Translations under genes and position numbers: made by a program
Part shown: positions 36,101 through 43,034 of the stretch, one piece after another
Numbering within the stretch: the first letter of the stretch is position 1
How the letters are laid out: every line of letters begins with the position of its first letter
Assembly (NCBI GenBank): GCA_034717495.1
Contig: JAYELL010000113.1
Coordinates: 1 to 43,034 of the forward strand
DNA length: 43,034 bases
Direction: 5' to 3'
From: Chloroflexota bacterium
Lineage (GTDB): Bacteria > Chloroflexota > Anaerolineae > JAAEKA01
Notes under the pieces: model-generated
What the model saw: the letters and a program-made list of their open reading frames with translations, nothing else
The model's database searches: none
Told to the model about the DNA's origin: nothing

Positions 36101-38225
36101 CATCTACGGCGAGGGCTGGAACTTCGGCGAAGTGGCAGACGACGCCCGCGGTGAGAATGCAACCCAACTCAACATGGCAGGAACGGGCATCGGTACCTTC
36201 AGTGATCGTTTGCGCGATGCCGTGCGCGGCGGCGGTCCCTTCGATGGCGGCGACGACCTGGTCCGCCGGCAGGGCTTCGCCAATGGTCTTTTCTACGATC
36301 CGAATGCCATGAACAGTGGATCGCAGGAGGAATTGGATACGCTCTTGCTGAATTCTGACCAGATTCGAGTTGGCATGGCGGGCAATCTGGCGGGATACGA
36401 GTTCGTCGACCGCTATGGTAATCTGGTCACCGGTGCCGATGTCGATTACAACGGTTCCCCGGCCGGCTACACGGAAGATCCCCAGGAGGACATTACCTAC
36501 ATCAGCAAACACGACAACCAGACCCTGTACGACATCAACACCTACAAGGTTCCGATCGGTGTGTCGATGGCCGACCGTGTACGTGTTCAGAATGTGGGCC
36601 TGGCAACAGTCTTGCTGGGCCAGGGTGTACCCTTCATGCATGCCGGCAGTGACCTGCTGCGTTCCAAGTCGCTGGACCGGGATAGCTACAACTCAGGCGA
36701 CTGGTTCAACAAACTGGACTTCACTTACGCCGATAACAACTTTGGTGTGGGCCTGCCGGTGGCTGGCAAGAACCAGGACAACTGGCCTCTCATGCAGCCG
36801 CTACTGGCCGATCCGGCCCTGAAGCCCGCCATGGGTAATATCGAGTTTGGCGCGGCGCTTTACCAGGAACTGTTGAAGATTCGCTACAGCTCGCCCCTGT
36901 TCCGCCTGCAGACAGCGCAGGACATCCAGGAGCGGGTCCTCTTCCACAACACCGGACCTGACCAGCAGCCAGGCCTGATTGTCGCGACGCTCTCTGATGC
37001 GCCCGAGCCAGATGTGGACCCAGGACGAGAGCTGATCGTTGTGCTGATCAATGCCAACGATGAACCTCAGACATTCAGTGCTGACTCGCTGATCGGTCAG
37101 GAACTGCGTCTGCATCCTGTGCAGCAAAACTCGGTGGACGAGGTAGTGAAATCCACGACCTTTGACGGCACTGCTGGCATGTTTGCGGTGCCAGGTCGTA
37201 CGGCCGCCGTTTTCACCGACGGTGATCTGATAGCAGGTGAGATCATCCAGACGTCCAGCACGAGTCCTGTGGTTCAGGGCACGTTTATCGATATCGACGT
37301 GACACTGACCAATAATACCGGCGAGGACATCGACGATATGTTCGCCATTGTACCGATCGATCCTGCTACCGAGTATGTCATGGGCAGCGCCTACGGTGGC
37401 GCCACGCCGCTGACCTCCGCCGCTGCCATGCAGATGGGCATGGAGCGAGGCCTGCAAAGCCTGATCGACCTGGCTGGCGACGGCGATCCCGACGAGGTGG
37501 TTGCCGTAGCTTTCATGGGCGATGTCGGGTCCGGCGAAACGGTCGACTTCGGCTTCACCGTCCAGGTCGTCAGCGAAACCGGCAGCGTGCAGCACTCGGT
37601 CGCCATCTTCGACGGCGCCACCTTCCTCCAGGAGTTCACCAGCGACGAGATCGAGATCGTCGACAACGGCGACTACACCATCAACCGCTCCAGGCGCTTC
37701 GACATCGTGCGGGACACCTTCATCGATGGCGATCGCCCCACCACCTGGTTCGGCACCAGCGTCACCATGTGGGTCGGCTTTTACGACGAGATGCGGCCGA
37801 TCATGCACGCCCCCATCAGTGGCATCCCGGGCGATGCAGCCATCGACGTCGGCTATCTCTACACCTACATTACCGAGGGACGGGGCTTCTACATGTGGCC
37901 CGGCTCGGTGATCAACGCCAGTGTCCATGCCCTCAGCACCGAGTGGCTACCCTACCCGGCCAACTGGGTCATGCCCTGGTCGGCGCCCGGCGGCGACTTC
38001 GGTCCCGTCGTCGATACCAACCACATCGGCTCGGGCAAGATCGGCACCTGGCTACGTCTTGACATCACCGAGATCGCCGAGGACATCGTGCGCGGCGCTC
38101 CTAACTACGGCTTCATCCTGACGTCCGACGACGACCATGGCGTGCGCTATGGTCTGGCAACTCAGGACTACTGGGACCCGAGCAAGGTTGGTTACGTCCG
38201 GGTTTTGTATCGCACCGCGGACTGA
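30147..38225 (+). CDS. Giant secreted two-catalytic-domain GH13 enzyme (alpha-amylase plus pullulanase modules)
   Basis: The frame is open from 29970, but GTG 30147 follows AAGGAGG and starts a signal peptide ([20 protein letters not shown]), giving 2692 residues. In order: a CBM9-like domain (about 40-230); two starch-binding/X25-like domains (245-455); GH13 module 1 (460-1020) with Asp722 in FRLDTAKH, Glu756 in FGEVFDG and Asp827 in NHDLGR; an Ig-like domain (1030-1128); three CBM41-like repeats (1132-1248, 1248-1361, 1365-1465, each with DYNDxWGxHxWGD); pullulanase N-terminal and CBM48-like domains (1472-1731); GH13 module 2 (1732-2300) with YNHTN, Asp1952 in FRFDLMGH, Glu1989 in YGEGWN and Asp2123 in KHDNQ; a pullulanase C-terminal part; a beta domain (2365-2510); and a DNRLRE-type domain (2517-2692). 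It should cut both alpha-1,4 and alpha-1,6 bonds outside the cell. There is no membrane anchor. Confidence 0.93.
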   Translation: MKQHRTITIFLALMMILSGVVPVVALAAPASAISPQAQVESIQIDGNKEAEWGEPLAEDPLGDISEPNLDMVGLYVVEDADNLFVGLDALASSWGMAYGIYLDTDNALASGGTSDPWGRDVSAVEENLPEFALYVWHREDDTIEDAQLTTWNGSGWDYPTLTSLGGEQAYGAENDWLEYRIPKAALGIAPGESSPELFIEAFSTGGGGHAQDSVPSDANVNFPDPDWGPDVTQLSAFVGFPAADGDLMVTFPGSWPSAAGLGNDWDPANPNIVGSDDNGDGVWKFVTDAIPAGDYAFKATIGGSWDENYGLNGEPSGPDVPFTVEAGDTVHFYYDRSDNYVASRPDYIIPAVAGNFASEIGGQDWSPDHLMTWMKDPDGDGVYTYTAEDVPEGTWNYKVALNESWDVSYPAGDQAFTVPAGGADVVFSYDSATNEVSEVVLGDVPDGDLVRPAVQAPIQDEVFYFTLPDRFDNGDSSNDEGDMPGGTLAQTGFKVDDKAFFHGGDLAGLSGKLDYIAGLGATAIWITPVFRNQATQPDSTSAFGISAGYHGYWILDQENSDPHLGTNAELQAFIDDAHSRGIDVFFDIVVNHTADVIDYAEGENSYRNKTDYPYMDADGNEFDDRDYAGGDTFPPLDPATSFPYTPVFPDPGDDSAKNPDWLNNPIYYHNRGNSTFAGESSEYGDFFGLDDLFTEHHDVVNGFLDVFKMWIADYDVDGFRLDTAKHVNIEFWQQFAPEILAYAESLGKSDFTMFGEVFDGNAEKMSRYTTEGQLPAVVDFGLHGASNNFAVHSGPTDNLRNLFANDDYFTDADSNAYQLGNFISNHDLGRVGNGLRSAHPGASDEELVDRAALGYGLLYFARGFPIVYYGDEQGFVGGNDKLGREDMMPSQVPEYNAYDLIGTDATTADANFDPGHPVHQALVDYAALLEDNLALRRGAQIHRYSTDSDGIYAFSRIERGEKVEYILAFNNAAADRQATFATFTPDGEFASVFPGGAPPISSNGAGEVTVDVPGLSFVIYRAGQAVPASAVAPDPTFTSPEAGAEIYGRSEIAVDLDEEKFVEVTFAVKQGDNDWQIIGTDTNAPFRVFFDVSGIPTGTGLTFRAISNDLSGNLSSISLNAVVGEEPPGPTEGAGYAIMHYYRSDGDYGDHTTGDYNDYWGLHLWGDAIDPSEATEWTSPKPFLGEDAYGRFAWIKLTDPTQPINFIIHRGDVKDGTDQDRSFHPIQDGPEIWLQQDDGSFYTLQADAQGFATIHYHRPGGDYGDYGSNDYNDFWGLHLWGDAIDPSEATGWTSPRKPDSTDDYGVRFDILLQDSSQSLNFIIHKGDVKDPADSPDRSFVPAELATVWLQQDELENYPQRGAAEGFALLHYRRDAGDYGDYTSNDYNDFWGMHTWGDTNDPGWTTPRKPVAQDLFGVIFQVELFEDAQQIGYILHRGDEKDPGPDQTWVFADSGYEAWQLQGADPENPYILPVPDVGGASPGNIDEQQAYWVNEETIAWSAGDQTANTFTLHYAPEGGLEATDQGITGGMFVTLIPDPAGLPTEVREKFPHLAGLPALKIAPEDLPMVPDILKGQIAVSAVNADGLSQNATGLQIPGVLDDLYTYDGELGVSWDAGVPTVGLWAPTARSVTLHLYGDSDPATVGTAYPMTWDGANGVWTVAGDPGWMGQFYLFEVEVYVHSTQQVEHNMVSDPYSLNLSMNSARSQLVDLSDPALAPEGWDSHEKPPLAAPEDISIYEIHMRDFSVNDQTVPEELRGTFKAFTLADTNGINHLKALERAGLTHLHLLPVFDIATINENKAEWQEPDWDELATYPPDSEQQQALVTATENDDGFNWGYDPWHYTTPEGSYATDPEGVTRIIEYREMVKALNDMGLRVVMDVVYNHTNSAGQAEKSVLDRIVPGYYHRLNDKGQVETSTCCPNTATEYNMMEKLMIDSLVIWAAEYQIDAFRFDLMGHHMKRNMLNVRDALDSLTIADDGVDGQSIYIYGEGWNFGEVADDARGENATQLNMAGTGIGTFSDRLRDAVRGGGPFDGGDDLVRRQGFANGLFYDPNAMNSGSQEELDTLLLNSDQIRVGMAGNLAGYEFVDRYGNLVTGADVDYNGSPAGYTEDPQEDITYISKHDNQTLYDINTYKVPIGVSMADRVRVQNVGLATVLLGQGVPFMHAGSDLLRSKSLDRDSYNSGDWFNKLDFTYADNNFGVGLPVAGKNQDNWPLMQPLLADPALKPAMGNIEFGAALYQELLKIRYSSPLFRLQTAQDIQERVLFHNTGPDQQPGLIVATLSDAPEPDVDPGRELIVVLINANDEPQTFSADSLIGQELRLHPVQQNSVDEVVKSTTFDGTAGMFAVPGRTAAVFTDGDLIAGEIIQTSSTSPVVQGTFIDIDVTLTNNTGEDIDDMFAIVPIDPATEYVMGSAYGGATPLTSAAAMQMGMERGLQSLIDLAGDGDPDEVVAVAFMGDVGSGETVDFGFTVQVVSETGSVQHSVAIFDGATFLQEFTSDEIEIVDNGDYTINRSRRFDIVRDTFIDGDRPTTWFGTSVTMWVGFYDEMRPIMHAPISGIPGDAAIDVGYLYTYITEGRGFYMWPGSVINASVHALSTEWLPYPANWVMPWSAPGGDFGPVVDTNHIGSGKIGTWLRLDITEIAEDIVRGAPNYGFILTSDDDHGVRYGLATQDYWDPSKVGYVRVLYRTAD

Positions 38226-38267
38226 GAGATCTGAAGCGCGTGAAGTGAGGGGCCATCCGCGAATATT

Positions 38268-38303
38268 AGAAGTCCGACTTCTCCAGGAAGTCGGACTTCT
38301 TCT
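38268..38303 (+). terminator. Rho-independent terminator after the amylase/pullulanase gene
   Basis: AGAAGTCCGACTTC (38268-38281) pairs perfectly with GAAGTCGGACTTCT (38287-38300) around a 5-base loop, followed by TCT. The T run is short, but the 14-bp perfect stem lies only 43 bp after the stop codon. Confidence 0.7.
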
Positions 38304-38451
38304 GATGACGGATGCGCGGCGACATGGAGACAGAGGATCAGATTATCAGAGTGGCAGAGACTCAGGCTGATTACTGAAACTCCGAGACTCTGAGACTCCG
38401 ACTCCGGCCCTCCGAAACACGCCAACCAACTCAACTAAGGAGCATCCAACC

Positions 38452-39675
38452 ATGTGTGGAATCGTGGGGTACGTCGGACCGCGCGCGGCGACGCCGATTG
38501 TGATCAACGGCCTTCAGCGCCTGGAGTATCGCGGCTACGACTCGGCCGGCATCGCGGTCTACCAGGACGGTGTAATTGAGGTGCGCAAGGACGTCGGGAA
38601 ACTCTCCAACCTGATCGCATTACTGGCAGAACGGCCGACCAACGGACATCTGGCGGTGGGGCATACACGCTGGGCAACCCACGGCAAACCAAATGAGCAG
38701 AACGCCCATCCGCACAGTGATGACTCTGGCGAGATCGTCGTTGTTCAAAACGGCATTGTGGAAAACTTCCGGGAGTTGAGGGACGGGCTGGAGGCAGAGG
38801 GGGTGATCTTCCAATCCGACACGGACACCGAGGTAATCGTTCATCTGATTTCGCTGCATTACTCCCGGGATGGCGGTCTCGCCGAAGCTGTGGGCAAGGC
38901 GTTGGGCTACCTGAAGGGTCCCAGCGCCATTGTCGTCATGAGCAGTCGAGAACCCGACCGGCTGGTGGCGGCGCGGCTGGGAAACGCTGGTGGGATCGCG
39001 ATTGGTCTCGGCCAGGGGGAAAACTTCGTGGCGTCTGACATCCCGGCCATCCTGGAGCATACCAGGCGAATGGTCTTCCTTGAAAGCCGTCAGATGGCCA
39101 CTGTCACCGGCGACGCTGTCGGGATCCAGACACTGGAAGGCGCTGCGGTCGACCCGGAGATTCATGACATTCCCTGGGACCCTGTGTCGGCTGCCAAGGG
39201 CGAATACCGCCATTTCATGCAGAAGGAGATATTTGAGCAGGCGCGATCTGTAACCGACACGATTCGAGGTCGAGTCGACTTTGCATCTGGTGAGGTTGTT
39301 CTGGAAGACCTGAATCTGAGTGCGGAACAGGCCTGCCGTTTCGATCGTATCGTGATTGTCGCCTGCGGCACCTCGGCCTATTCCGGGCTGGTTGGCAAGT
39401 TTCTCTTTGAAACGATCGCTGGATTGCCCACCGAAGTGGATTACGCGTCGGAATTCCGCTACCGCGATTCTATCATCGACGATCGGACCATGGTCCTTGC
39501 CATCACCCAATCGGGCGAGACGGTGGATACTCTGGCGGCCATGGAGGAGGGGCAGGAAAAGGGTGCCTGGCTCTGCAGCATTGTTAACGCGATCGGCAGC
39601 CAGGCGGCCAGGATGGCGTCTACGACAAGATGGTCAGCCAGATCGAGCAGGTCAAGGCTCGCAGCGGCATCGTGA
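38452..39675 (+). CDS. glmS: Glutamine-fructose-6-phosphate aminotransferase, truncated by internal deletion and frameshift
   Basis: AAGGAG precedes the ATG. The N-terminal glutaminase domain is whole: MCGIVGYVG with the catalytic Cys2, [20 protein letters not shown] and [12 protein letters not shown]. The first sugar-isomerase (SIS) half is present to about residue 388 ([43 protein letters not shown]). After that the frame continues with 18 unrelated residues and stops at 39675. The normal C-terminus is found in another frame from 39609. Compared with the E. coli enzyme (609 residues), about 140 residues are missing, including the region of the isomerase catalytic residues Lys485, Glu488 and His504. 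GlmS makes glucosamine-6-phosphate for the cell wall; this copy could at most release ammonia from glutamine. Either the gene is dead or the assembly lost a segment here. Confidence 0.9.
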   Translation: MCGIVGYVGPRAATPIVINGLQRLEYRGYDSAGIAVYQDGVIEVRKDVGKLSNLIALLAERPTNGHLAVGHTRWATHGKPNEQNAHPHSDDSGEIVVVQNGIVENFRELRDGLEAEGVIFQSDTDTEVIVHLISLHYSRDGGLAEAVGKALGYLKGPSAIVVMSSREPDRLVAARLGNAGGIAIGLGQGENFVASDIPAILEHTRRMVFLESRQMATVTGDAVGIQTLEGAAVDPEIHDIPWDPVSAAKGEYRHFMQKEIFEQARSVTDTIRGRVDFASGEVVLEDLNLSAEQACRFDRIVIVACGTSAYSGLVGKFLFETIAGLPTEVDYASEFRYRDSIIDDRTMVLAITQSGETVDTLAAMEEGQEKGAWLCSIVNAIGSQAARMASTTRWSARSSRSRLAAAS

Positions 39676-39872
39676 TAGCCATCGCCAGCGAAGGGGACGA
39701 TTTCATCGCAAGCAAGGCCGATCATGTCGTCTATATTCCAAAGGCATCGCCGTTGCTAACCCCTGTCCTGTCGGTTGTGCCGCTCCAGCGCCTGGCGTAT
39801 GAGATCGCCGTCTGGCGCGGGGCTGATGTCGACCAGCCGCGCAATCTGGCAAAAAGCGTCACTGTGGAGTAA
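39609..39872 (+). pseudogene. glmS: Detached C-terminal end of glmS, out of frame
   Basis: From 39609 the frame reads [18 protein letters not shown], then [20 protein letters not shown] and the family's exact ending [12 protein letters not shown], about 87 residues. This is the C-terminal part of the second SIS domain, in a frame shifted by two bases from the upstream part. The join lies within CAGGATGGCG (39609-39618), which fits both reading frames: AARMA upstream and QDGV downstream. Confidence 0.88.
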
Positions 39873-39896
39873 GATTGGTACTGGAGTGTACCGATA

Positions 39897-41036
39897 GTGA
39901 CTCACCTACAACTGCAGGCGATTGATGTAACCCTGCGCAGCCGGCACGGCACTCGTCTGGTCGAAGTCAGGGCGCTCGACGATGCATGGTTGACTGTGCG
40001 GGCCGGCGAAACCATGGGCGTGATTGGTCCCACGGGCTGCGGAAAGTCGACCCTGCTTCGAGTCATTGCCGGTTTGATACAGCCGGATGCCGGAAAAGTT
40101 ATCATCGATGGGCAAGACCAGCGTGGCGTGCCGACTCGAGAGCGCGGAATCGGCATGGTGTTCCAGGATTACGCGCTCTACTCCCACTGGAATGTATGGA
40201 ACAACCTGGCCTTCTATTTCAGGTTGCGCCGCCGGGTCGACGAGGTGCCCGCCAGAGTTCACGAGGCGGCAGACATCCTCGGGGTCAACTTCGAGTACCT
40301 TCTCTGGCGAAAGCCAGGTCACCTCTCGGTAGGACAACGCCAGCAGGTTGCTATCGCACGCTGCCTGGTCCGCGATCCACGCCTGTTTCTAATGGACGAG
40401 CCCTTTGCCAACCTGGACGCGGCGCAGCGCCAGCGCGCCCGGTTGATGCTGAAGCGGATGCTGCTGCGTTTCAAGATTACGACGGTGCATGTGACCCACG
40501 ATCAACAGGAGGCCGCAGCCCTCTGTGACCGGGTGGCCTTCATGGAAGCGGGTCACATCAGGCAGGTTGACACCTTCCGTAATCTGCTGAACTGGCCTAT
40601 CGCTCTTGACACTGCCCAGTTTGTCACCGAACCTGGGTCCACATTCATCGAAGGCGCTTGTCTTGAGGGGCATTTTGCCTGCCCCGCCTTCAGCGTTCCA
40701 TTGCCCTCGCACGTGCTTGTGAGAACGAGCCGGGGACAAGGCATGACCCTTCGAGTCCGTCCCGGTGCCGTGAGCCCTGCACCATATTCTGATGCCGCAG
40801 CACAGCCATTTATCCCGGTGCGGGCTGAGGTGACCTGGATCGAACCACTGCCCATGCACCGTCTCCAGCGGGTTAGCTGCCAGGCGGGAAAGGTACCGCT
40901 GACGGTGGAACTGTCACAGGAGGTCCCAGTGCGGAATGGGGAAAAGATTCAGCTCGTCATAGACCCGGGCAAGGTCGATTTCTTCGACACGACAAGCGGC
41001 GCAAACCTGGCCTTGCGAGCCGCAGATGCCGCGTAG
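39897..41036 (+). CDS. ABC transporter ATP-binding protein, divergent MalK type
   Basis: 379 residues, GTG start with GGAG about 9 bases before. Walker A is GPTGCGKST (44-52), the Q-loop region is VFQDYALYSHWNVWNNLAFY, Walker B is RLFLMDEPFANLD and the H-loop is HVTHDQQEA. The signature reads LSVGQRQQVAIARCLVRDPR, with Val in place of the first Gly of LSGGQ. The C-terminal 130 residues are a TOBE-like regulatory part, as in MalK/UgpC proteins that energise CUT1 sugar importers. No permease or binding-protein gene is near. It follows the broken glmS by 24 bp. It could serve several importers, including the ATPase-less sugar operon at the left end, but that is inference. Confidence 0.88.
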   Translation: MTHLQLQAIDVTLRSRHGTRLVEVRALDDAWLTVRAGETMGVIGPTGCGKSTLLRVIAGLIQPDAGKVIIDGQDQRGVPTRERGIGMVFQDYALYSHWNVWNNLAFYFRLRRRVDEVPARVHEAADILGVNFEYLLWRKPGHLSVGQRQQVAIARCLVRDPRLFLMDEPFANLDAAQRQRARLMLKRMLLRFKITTVHVTHDQQEAAALCDRVAFMEAGHIRQVDTFRNLLNWPIALDTAQFVTEPGSTFIEGACLEGHFACPAFSVPLPSHVLVRTSRGQGMTLRVRPGAVSPAPYSDAAAQPFIPVRAEVTWIEPLPMHRLQRVSCQAGKVPLTVELSQEVPVRNGEKIQLVIDPGKVDFFDTTSGANLALRAADAA

Positions 41037-41057
41037 CCCGAGCTCATTCCCGTTTCC

Positions 41058-42269
41058 ATGGTAAATCGAGATTCTCGTCGCCCGTTGCGCATAGCCATCG
41101 CTGCACCTTTCGCAATTCATCCCAAGGGCACAACGCTGTGGCGGGTTTTACCTCTGGCTCGAGCCCTGGCAGAGGCAGGACATGCCGTCAGGGTTGTGAT
41201 TCCGCCCTACGATTGGCCCTGCCACGGGGGCACGAGGTGGTGGATGGATGGCGTCGATGTCTTCAATGTGCCGGTGCCAGGTCGCCTCGATCCATCGGGT
41301 ATTCAGCAGGTAACGCGACAGATCACCCGATCGGTGATGCAGTGGCAACCTGATCTGGTTCACCTCTTCAAACCAAAGGGATTTGGGGGGATTACAGCCG
41401 CGTTACTGGCTGTCCGGACATCCGTGCCCTGGGTAATGGACGCCGATGACTGGGAGGCAGGCTGGAACCAAAGGATGTCTTATCCTGCCATCTGGCGGCG
41501 CTTTTTCGCCTGGCAGGAGCGTTGGGGTCTGCGATCAGCTGGGGCGGTGACGGCAGCCAGCCATTGGCTCGTCGGGTTTGCCAGGGGGTTGCGAGGCGGC
41601 TCCGACGGGGTGTTGTACCTGCCGAATCGGGTCAGTCCGCAAATAGCCAGCAATTCGCATAGTCATAATGCTATGGCTCGGCAGCATGCACCCGCGATGA
41701 CGGCCGGCGGACGTCCTCCACGGGTGCTTCTTTTCACGCGCTTCGTGGAGCACACGCCTGATCTGGTCTGGCGTGTCTGGCGACGAGTTCTGGCAGAGCA
41801 ACCTGCTGCGGAACTGTTGGTGGGTGGTGCCGGAAGCAGTGGGGAGCAGCAGCAGCTTCTGGCGTTGGCCCGTAAGCACGGGGCGGAAAGCTCAATTCGA
41901 TTGCTGGGCTGGGTGCCGGCCTCTTCGCTCCCCGGGCTGTTTGGTGCGGTCGACGCAGGGCTATTGCCCGTGATCGATCAGCCTCTCAATCGCGCCAAGA
42001 GTCCCATGCGGCTGCTCGATCTGCTGGCTGCAGGCGTGCCGGTGGCAACGAATGGGGTCGGGGAATACGGTCGTTTCGTCAACGAGTCGGACGGTGGGCT
42101 GGTGGTGGCGCCGGCGGATTGGCAGGGCCTGGCAAATGGCGTTCTGCGGCTGCTAGGGGAGGTGGATCTGCGGCGGAGATTACGATCACAAGGCATTCAG
42201 TGGTCGCAGAGGAACGGATGGCCCAAGGCAGTTCCGGAGCTGGAGGAACTGTATTGGCAATTGTGTTGA
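41058..42269 (+). CDS. Glycosyltransferase, family 4 (GT-B fold)
   Basis: 403 residues. The N-terminal acceptor domain starts RIAIAAPFAIHPKGTTLWRV and continues with LARALAEAGHAVRVVIPPYD and QWQPDLVHLFKPKGFG. The C-terminal donor domain includes VLLFTRFVEHTPDLV, ELLVGGAGSSGE, IRLLGWVPASSLPGLFGAVD and SPMRLLDLLAAGVPVATNGV, the region that binds the nucleotide sugar in GT4 enzymes; the usual ExFGxxxxE has been replaced by NRAKSPMRLLD. It probably adds a sugar to a lipid or surface glycan on the inner face of the membrane. It lies 21 bp after the ATPase gene, so the two are likely co-transcribed. Confidence 0.88.
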   Translation: MVNRDSRRPLRIAIAAPFAIHPKGTTLWRVLPLARALAEAGHAVRVVIPPYDWPCHGGTRWWMDGVDVFNVPVPGRLDPSGIQQVTRQITRSVMQWQPDLVHLFKPKGFGGITAALLAVRTSVPWVMDADDWEAGWNQRMSYPAIWRRFFAWQERWGLRSAGAVTAASHWLVGFARGLRGGSDGVLYLPNRVSPQIASNSHSHNAMARQHAPAMTAGGRPPRVLLFTRFVEHTPDLVWRVWRRVLAEQPAAELLVGGAGSSGEQQQLLALARKHGAESSIRLLGWVPASSLPGLFGAVDAGLLPVIDQPLNRAKSPMRLLDLLAAGVPVATNGVGEYGRFVNESDGGLVVAPADWQGLANGVLRLLGEVDLRRRLRSQGIQWSQRNGWPKAVPELEELYWQLC

Positions 42270-42278
42270 ATTCAGGAA

Positions 42279-42307
42279 TTGCCTGCGGCATGGGTCGTCG
42301 GTATAAT
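42279..42307 (+). promoter_or_regulatory. Promoter of the vanZ-family gene, giving a leaderless transcript
   Basis: TTGCCT at 42279-42284, 17-bp spacer, perfect TATAAT at 42302-42307. The ATG of the next gene is at 42314, seven bases beyond the -10 box, so transcription would start at or next to the start codon. Confidence 0.65.
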
Positions 42308-42313
42308 CGTGCA

Positions 42314-42775
42314 ATGTCTCAGAAAAGCAGTGCATCTGCCACAAATGCCGTCGATGGGTCAGCCAGGACAGAGGGTAGCGGCGCCGGCTGGCGCTGGTGG
42401 TTTCTCCTCATCGGCTGGATGCTGGTGATTTTCTTCCTTTCGGCCCAGCCCGATTTCACTTTTTCGCCCGTGGCGCTGGAAGGCGAGATTCTCTCGCTGA
42501 TGGCCCACGGTATCGAGTTCGGCGTGCTGGCCGGGCTGACATGGCTCGCCGTCCAAAAAACGCCACGGCTGGCGGCCTACGCCGTCACCATTGCGATCGC
42601 CGCGGCGATTCTCTATGGCATGTCCGACGAACTGCATCAGGCTTTCGTGCCCGGCCGGGTGCCCGATGTCCGTGATCTGATCGCTGATGCAATGGGTGCC
42701 GGTCTGGCCGTGTTGTTGGTGACCTGGTACTCCCACCGCAGAGACTCCAGGACAGGGGGGTTGCCGCGCAAATGA
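42314..42775 (+). CDS. VanZ family membrane protein
   Basis: I chose ATG 42314 (153 residues); the frame is open from 42119, but that part is the shadow of the glycosyltransferase. After a 27-residue polar start come four membrane segments: about 29-43 (WWFLLIGWMLVIFFL), 62-82, 90-107 and 126-142. The VanZ signature FFLSAQP is at about 41-47 and DELHQAFVPGRVPDVRDLIA is near the third helix, the most conserved part of the family. VanZ-like proteins are linked to teicoplanin tolerance in enterococci, but their general function is unknown. There is no ribosome site because the start coincides with the predicted transcription start. Confidence 0.88.
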   Translation: MSQKSSASATNAVDGSARTEGSGAGWRWWFLLIGWMLVIFFLSAQPDFTFSPVALEGEILSLMAHGIEFGVLAGLTWLAVQKTPRLAAYAVTIAIAAAILYGMSDELHQAFVPGRVPDVRDLIADAMGAGLAVLLVTWYSHRRDSRTGGLPRK

Positions 42776-42820
42776 GCGTCTGGCTCACCTGGTCAAACGC
42801 CAATGGCCAGCAAGGCCCCT

Positions 42821-42849
42821 TTGCGATAACTGGGCGGAACTGGTAGAAT
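42821..42849 (+). promoter_or_regulatory. Promoter of ppk
   Basis: TTGCGA at 42821-42826, 17-bp spacer, TAGAAT at 42844-42849. The expected start near 42856 leaves a leader of about 34 bases before the ATG at 42890. Confidence 0.55.
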
Positions 42850-42889
42850 AACCGTAACCGAAGGCTCCCACCCACAGGAATGATATGTC

Positions 42890-43034
42890 ATGGCTTCAAC
42901 ACTCGATTCAAAGACCCTGCGCGCTCTGGTTGATCTGGAAAACGATCAATCGACTTCCGGAATCGTCGCCCCCCAGCTCTACATCAACCGCGAGTTGAGT
43001 TGGCTGGAGTTCAACCGTCGCGTGTTGGAGGAAG
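42890..43034 (+). CDS. ppk1: Polyphosphate kinase 1, N-terminal part (runs off the window)
   Basis: The first 48 residues are present. LYINRELSWLEFNRRVLEE is the strongly conserved N-terminal helix of PPK1, which polymerises ATP gamma-phosphate into polyphosphate. An AGGA lies about ten bases before the ATG. Residues 1-28 form a variable leader. The catalytic histidines lie beyond the window end. Confidence 0.9.
   Translation, partial: MASTLDSKTLRALVDLENDQSTSGIVAPQLYINRELSWLEFNRRVLEE

Noticed and set aside
36801-37928. Minus-strand open frame of 375 codons inside the giant enzyme gene
   Set aside because: It is antisense to conserved GH13 and tail domains, has no ribosome site and shows no family motif.
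38380-38405. GAGACTC/GACTCC repeats before glmS
   Set aside because: Only a few short imperfect units; no clear site or array can be argued.

Overview
The window reads as a piece of a Chloroflexota genome, most likely Anaerolineae- or Caldilineae-like. This is an inference from protein style: Thr-Pro-rich linkers on secreted proteins, dockerin-like tails, sugar ABC systems with oversized parts, and an SpoIIE-type phosphatase next to a Cys-rich membrane protein. No rRNA or tRNA gene was seen. Base composition is moderately GC-rich. Promoters of the ordinary sigma-70 type (TTGaca, 17 bp, TAtaaT) can be read directly upstream of many genes.

Left part (1-8.8 kb). The first 1.25 kb is decayed: an insertion-sequence transposase fragment, the 3' end of a GH38 alpha-mannosidase, and nothing else intact. 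Next comes a leftward operon with its own promoter (8735-8707). It encodes a very unusual DeoR-type regulator containing a sugar-binding-protein-like domain, then a solute-binding lipoprotein that is an in-frame tandem duplication of itself, a uroporphyrinogen-decarboxylase-family protein and two MalF/MalG-type permeases. The operon has no ATPase; a divergent MalK-like ATPase lies far away at 39.9 kb.

Middle part (8.9-30 kb). A cytidylate-kinase-like gene and a ParB-like/universal-stress-protein fusion diverge from two back-to-back promoters. A secreted PQQ-type sugar dehydrogenase with a dockerin-like tail follows, then a site-2 protease that diverges from sucCD. The sucCD genes lead a run through a CCA-adding-type nucleotidyltransferase, a Cys-rich membrane protein, an SpoIIE/PP2C phosphatase and a small P-loop protein. 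A terminator-like hairpin sits inside the last of these genes. secDF has a consensus promoter with a terminator-like hairpin at the very start of the transcript. After a dehydrogenase gene fragment come a D,D-carboxypeptidase, a pseudouridine synthase, cmk, a zinc dehydrogenase and an unrecognised 500-residue protein.

Right part (30-43 kb). A 2692-residue secreted enzyme carries two complete GH13 catalytic modules (alpha-amylase-like and pullulanase-like) with three CBM41-type repeats between them. It is followed by a glmS gene that lacks about 140 codons and is out of frame across a 10-bp junction. Then come the MalK-like ATPase, a GT4 glycosyltransferase, a probably leaderless vanZ-family gene and the start of polyphosphate kinase.

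The theme is uptake and breakdown of polysaccharide-derived sugar plus ordinary housekeeping. The most unusual items are the self-duplicated binding protein with patchwork identity, its hybrid regulator, and the deleted glmS.
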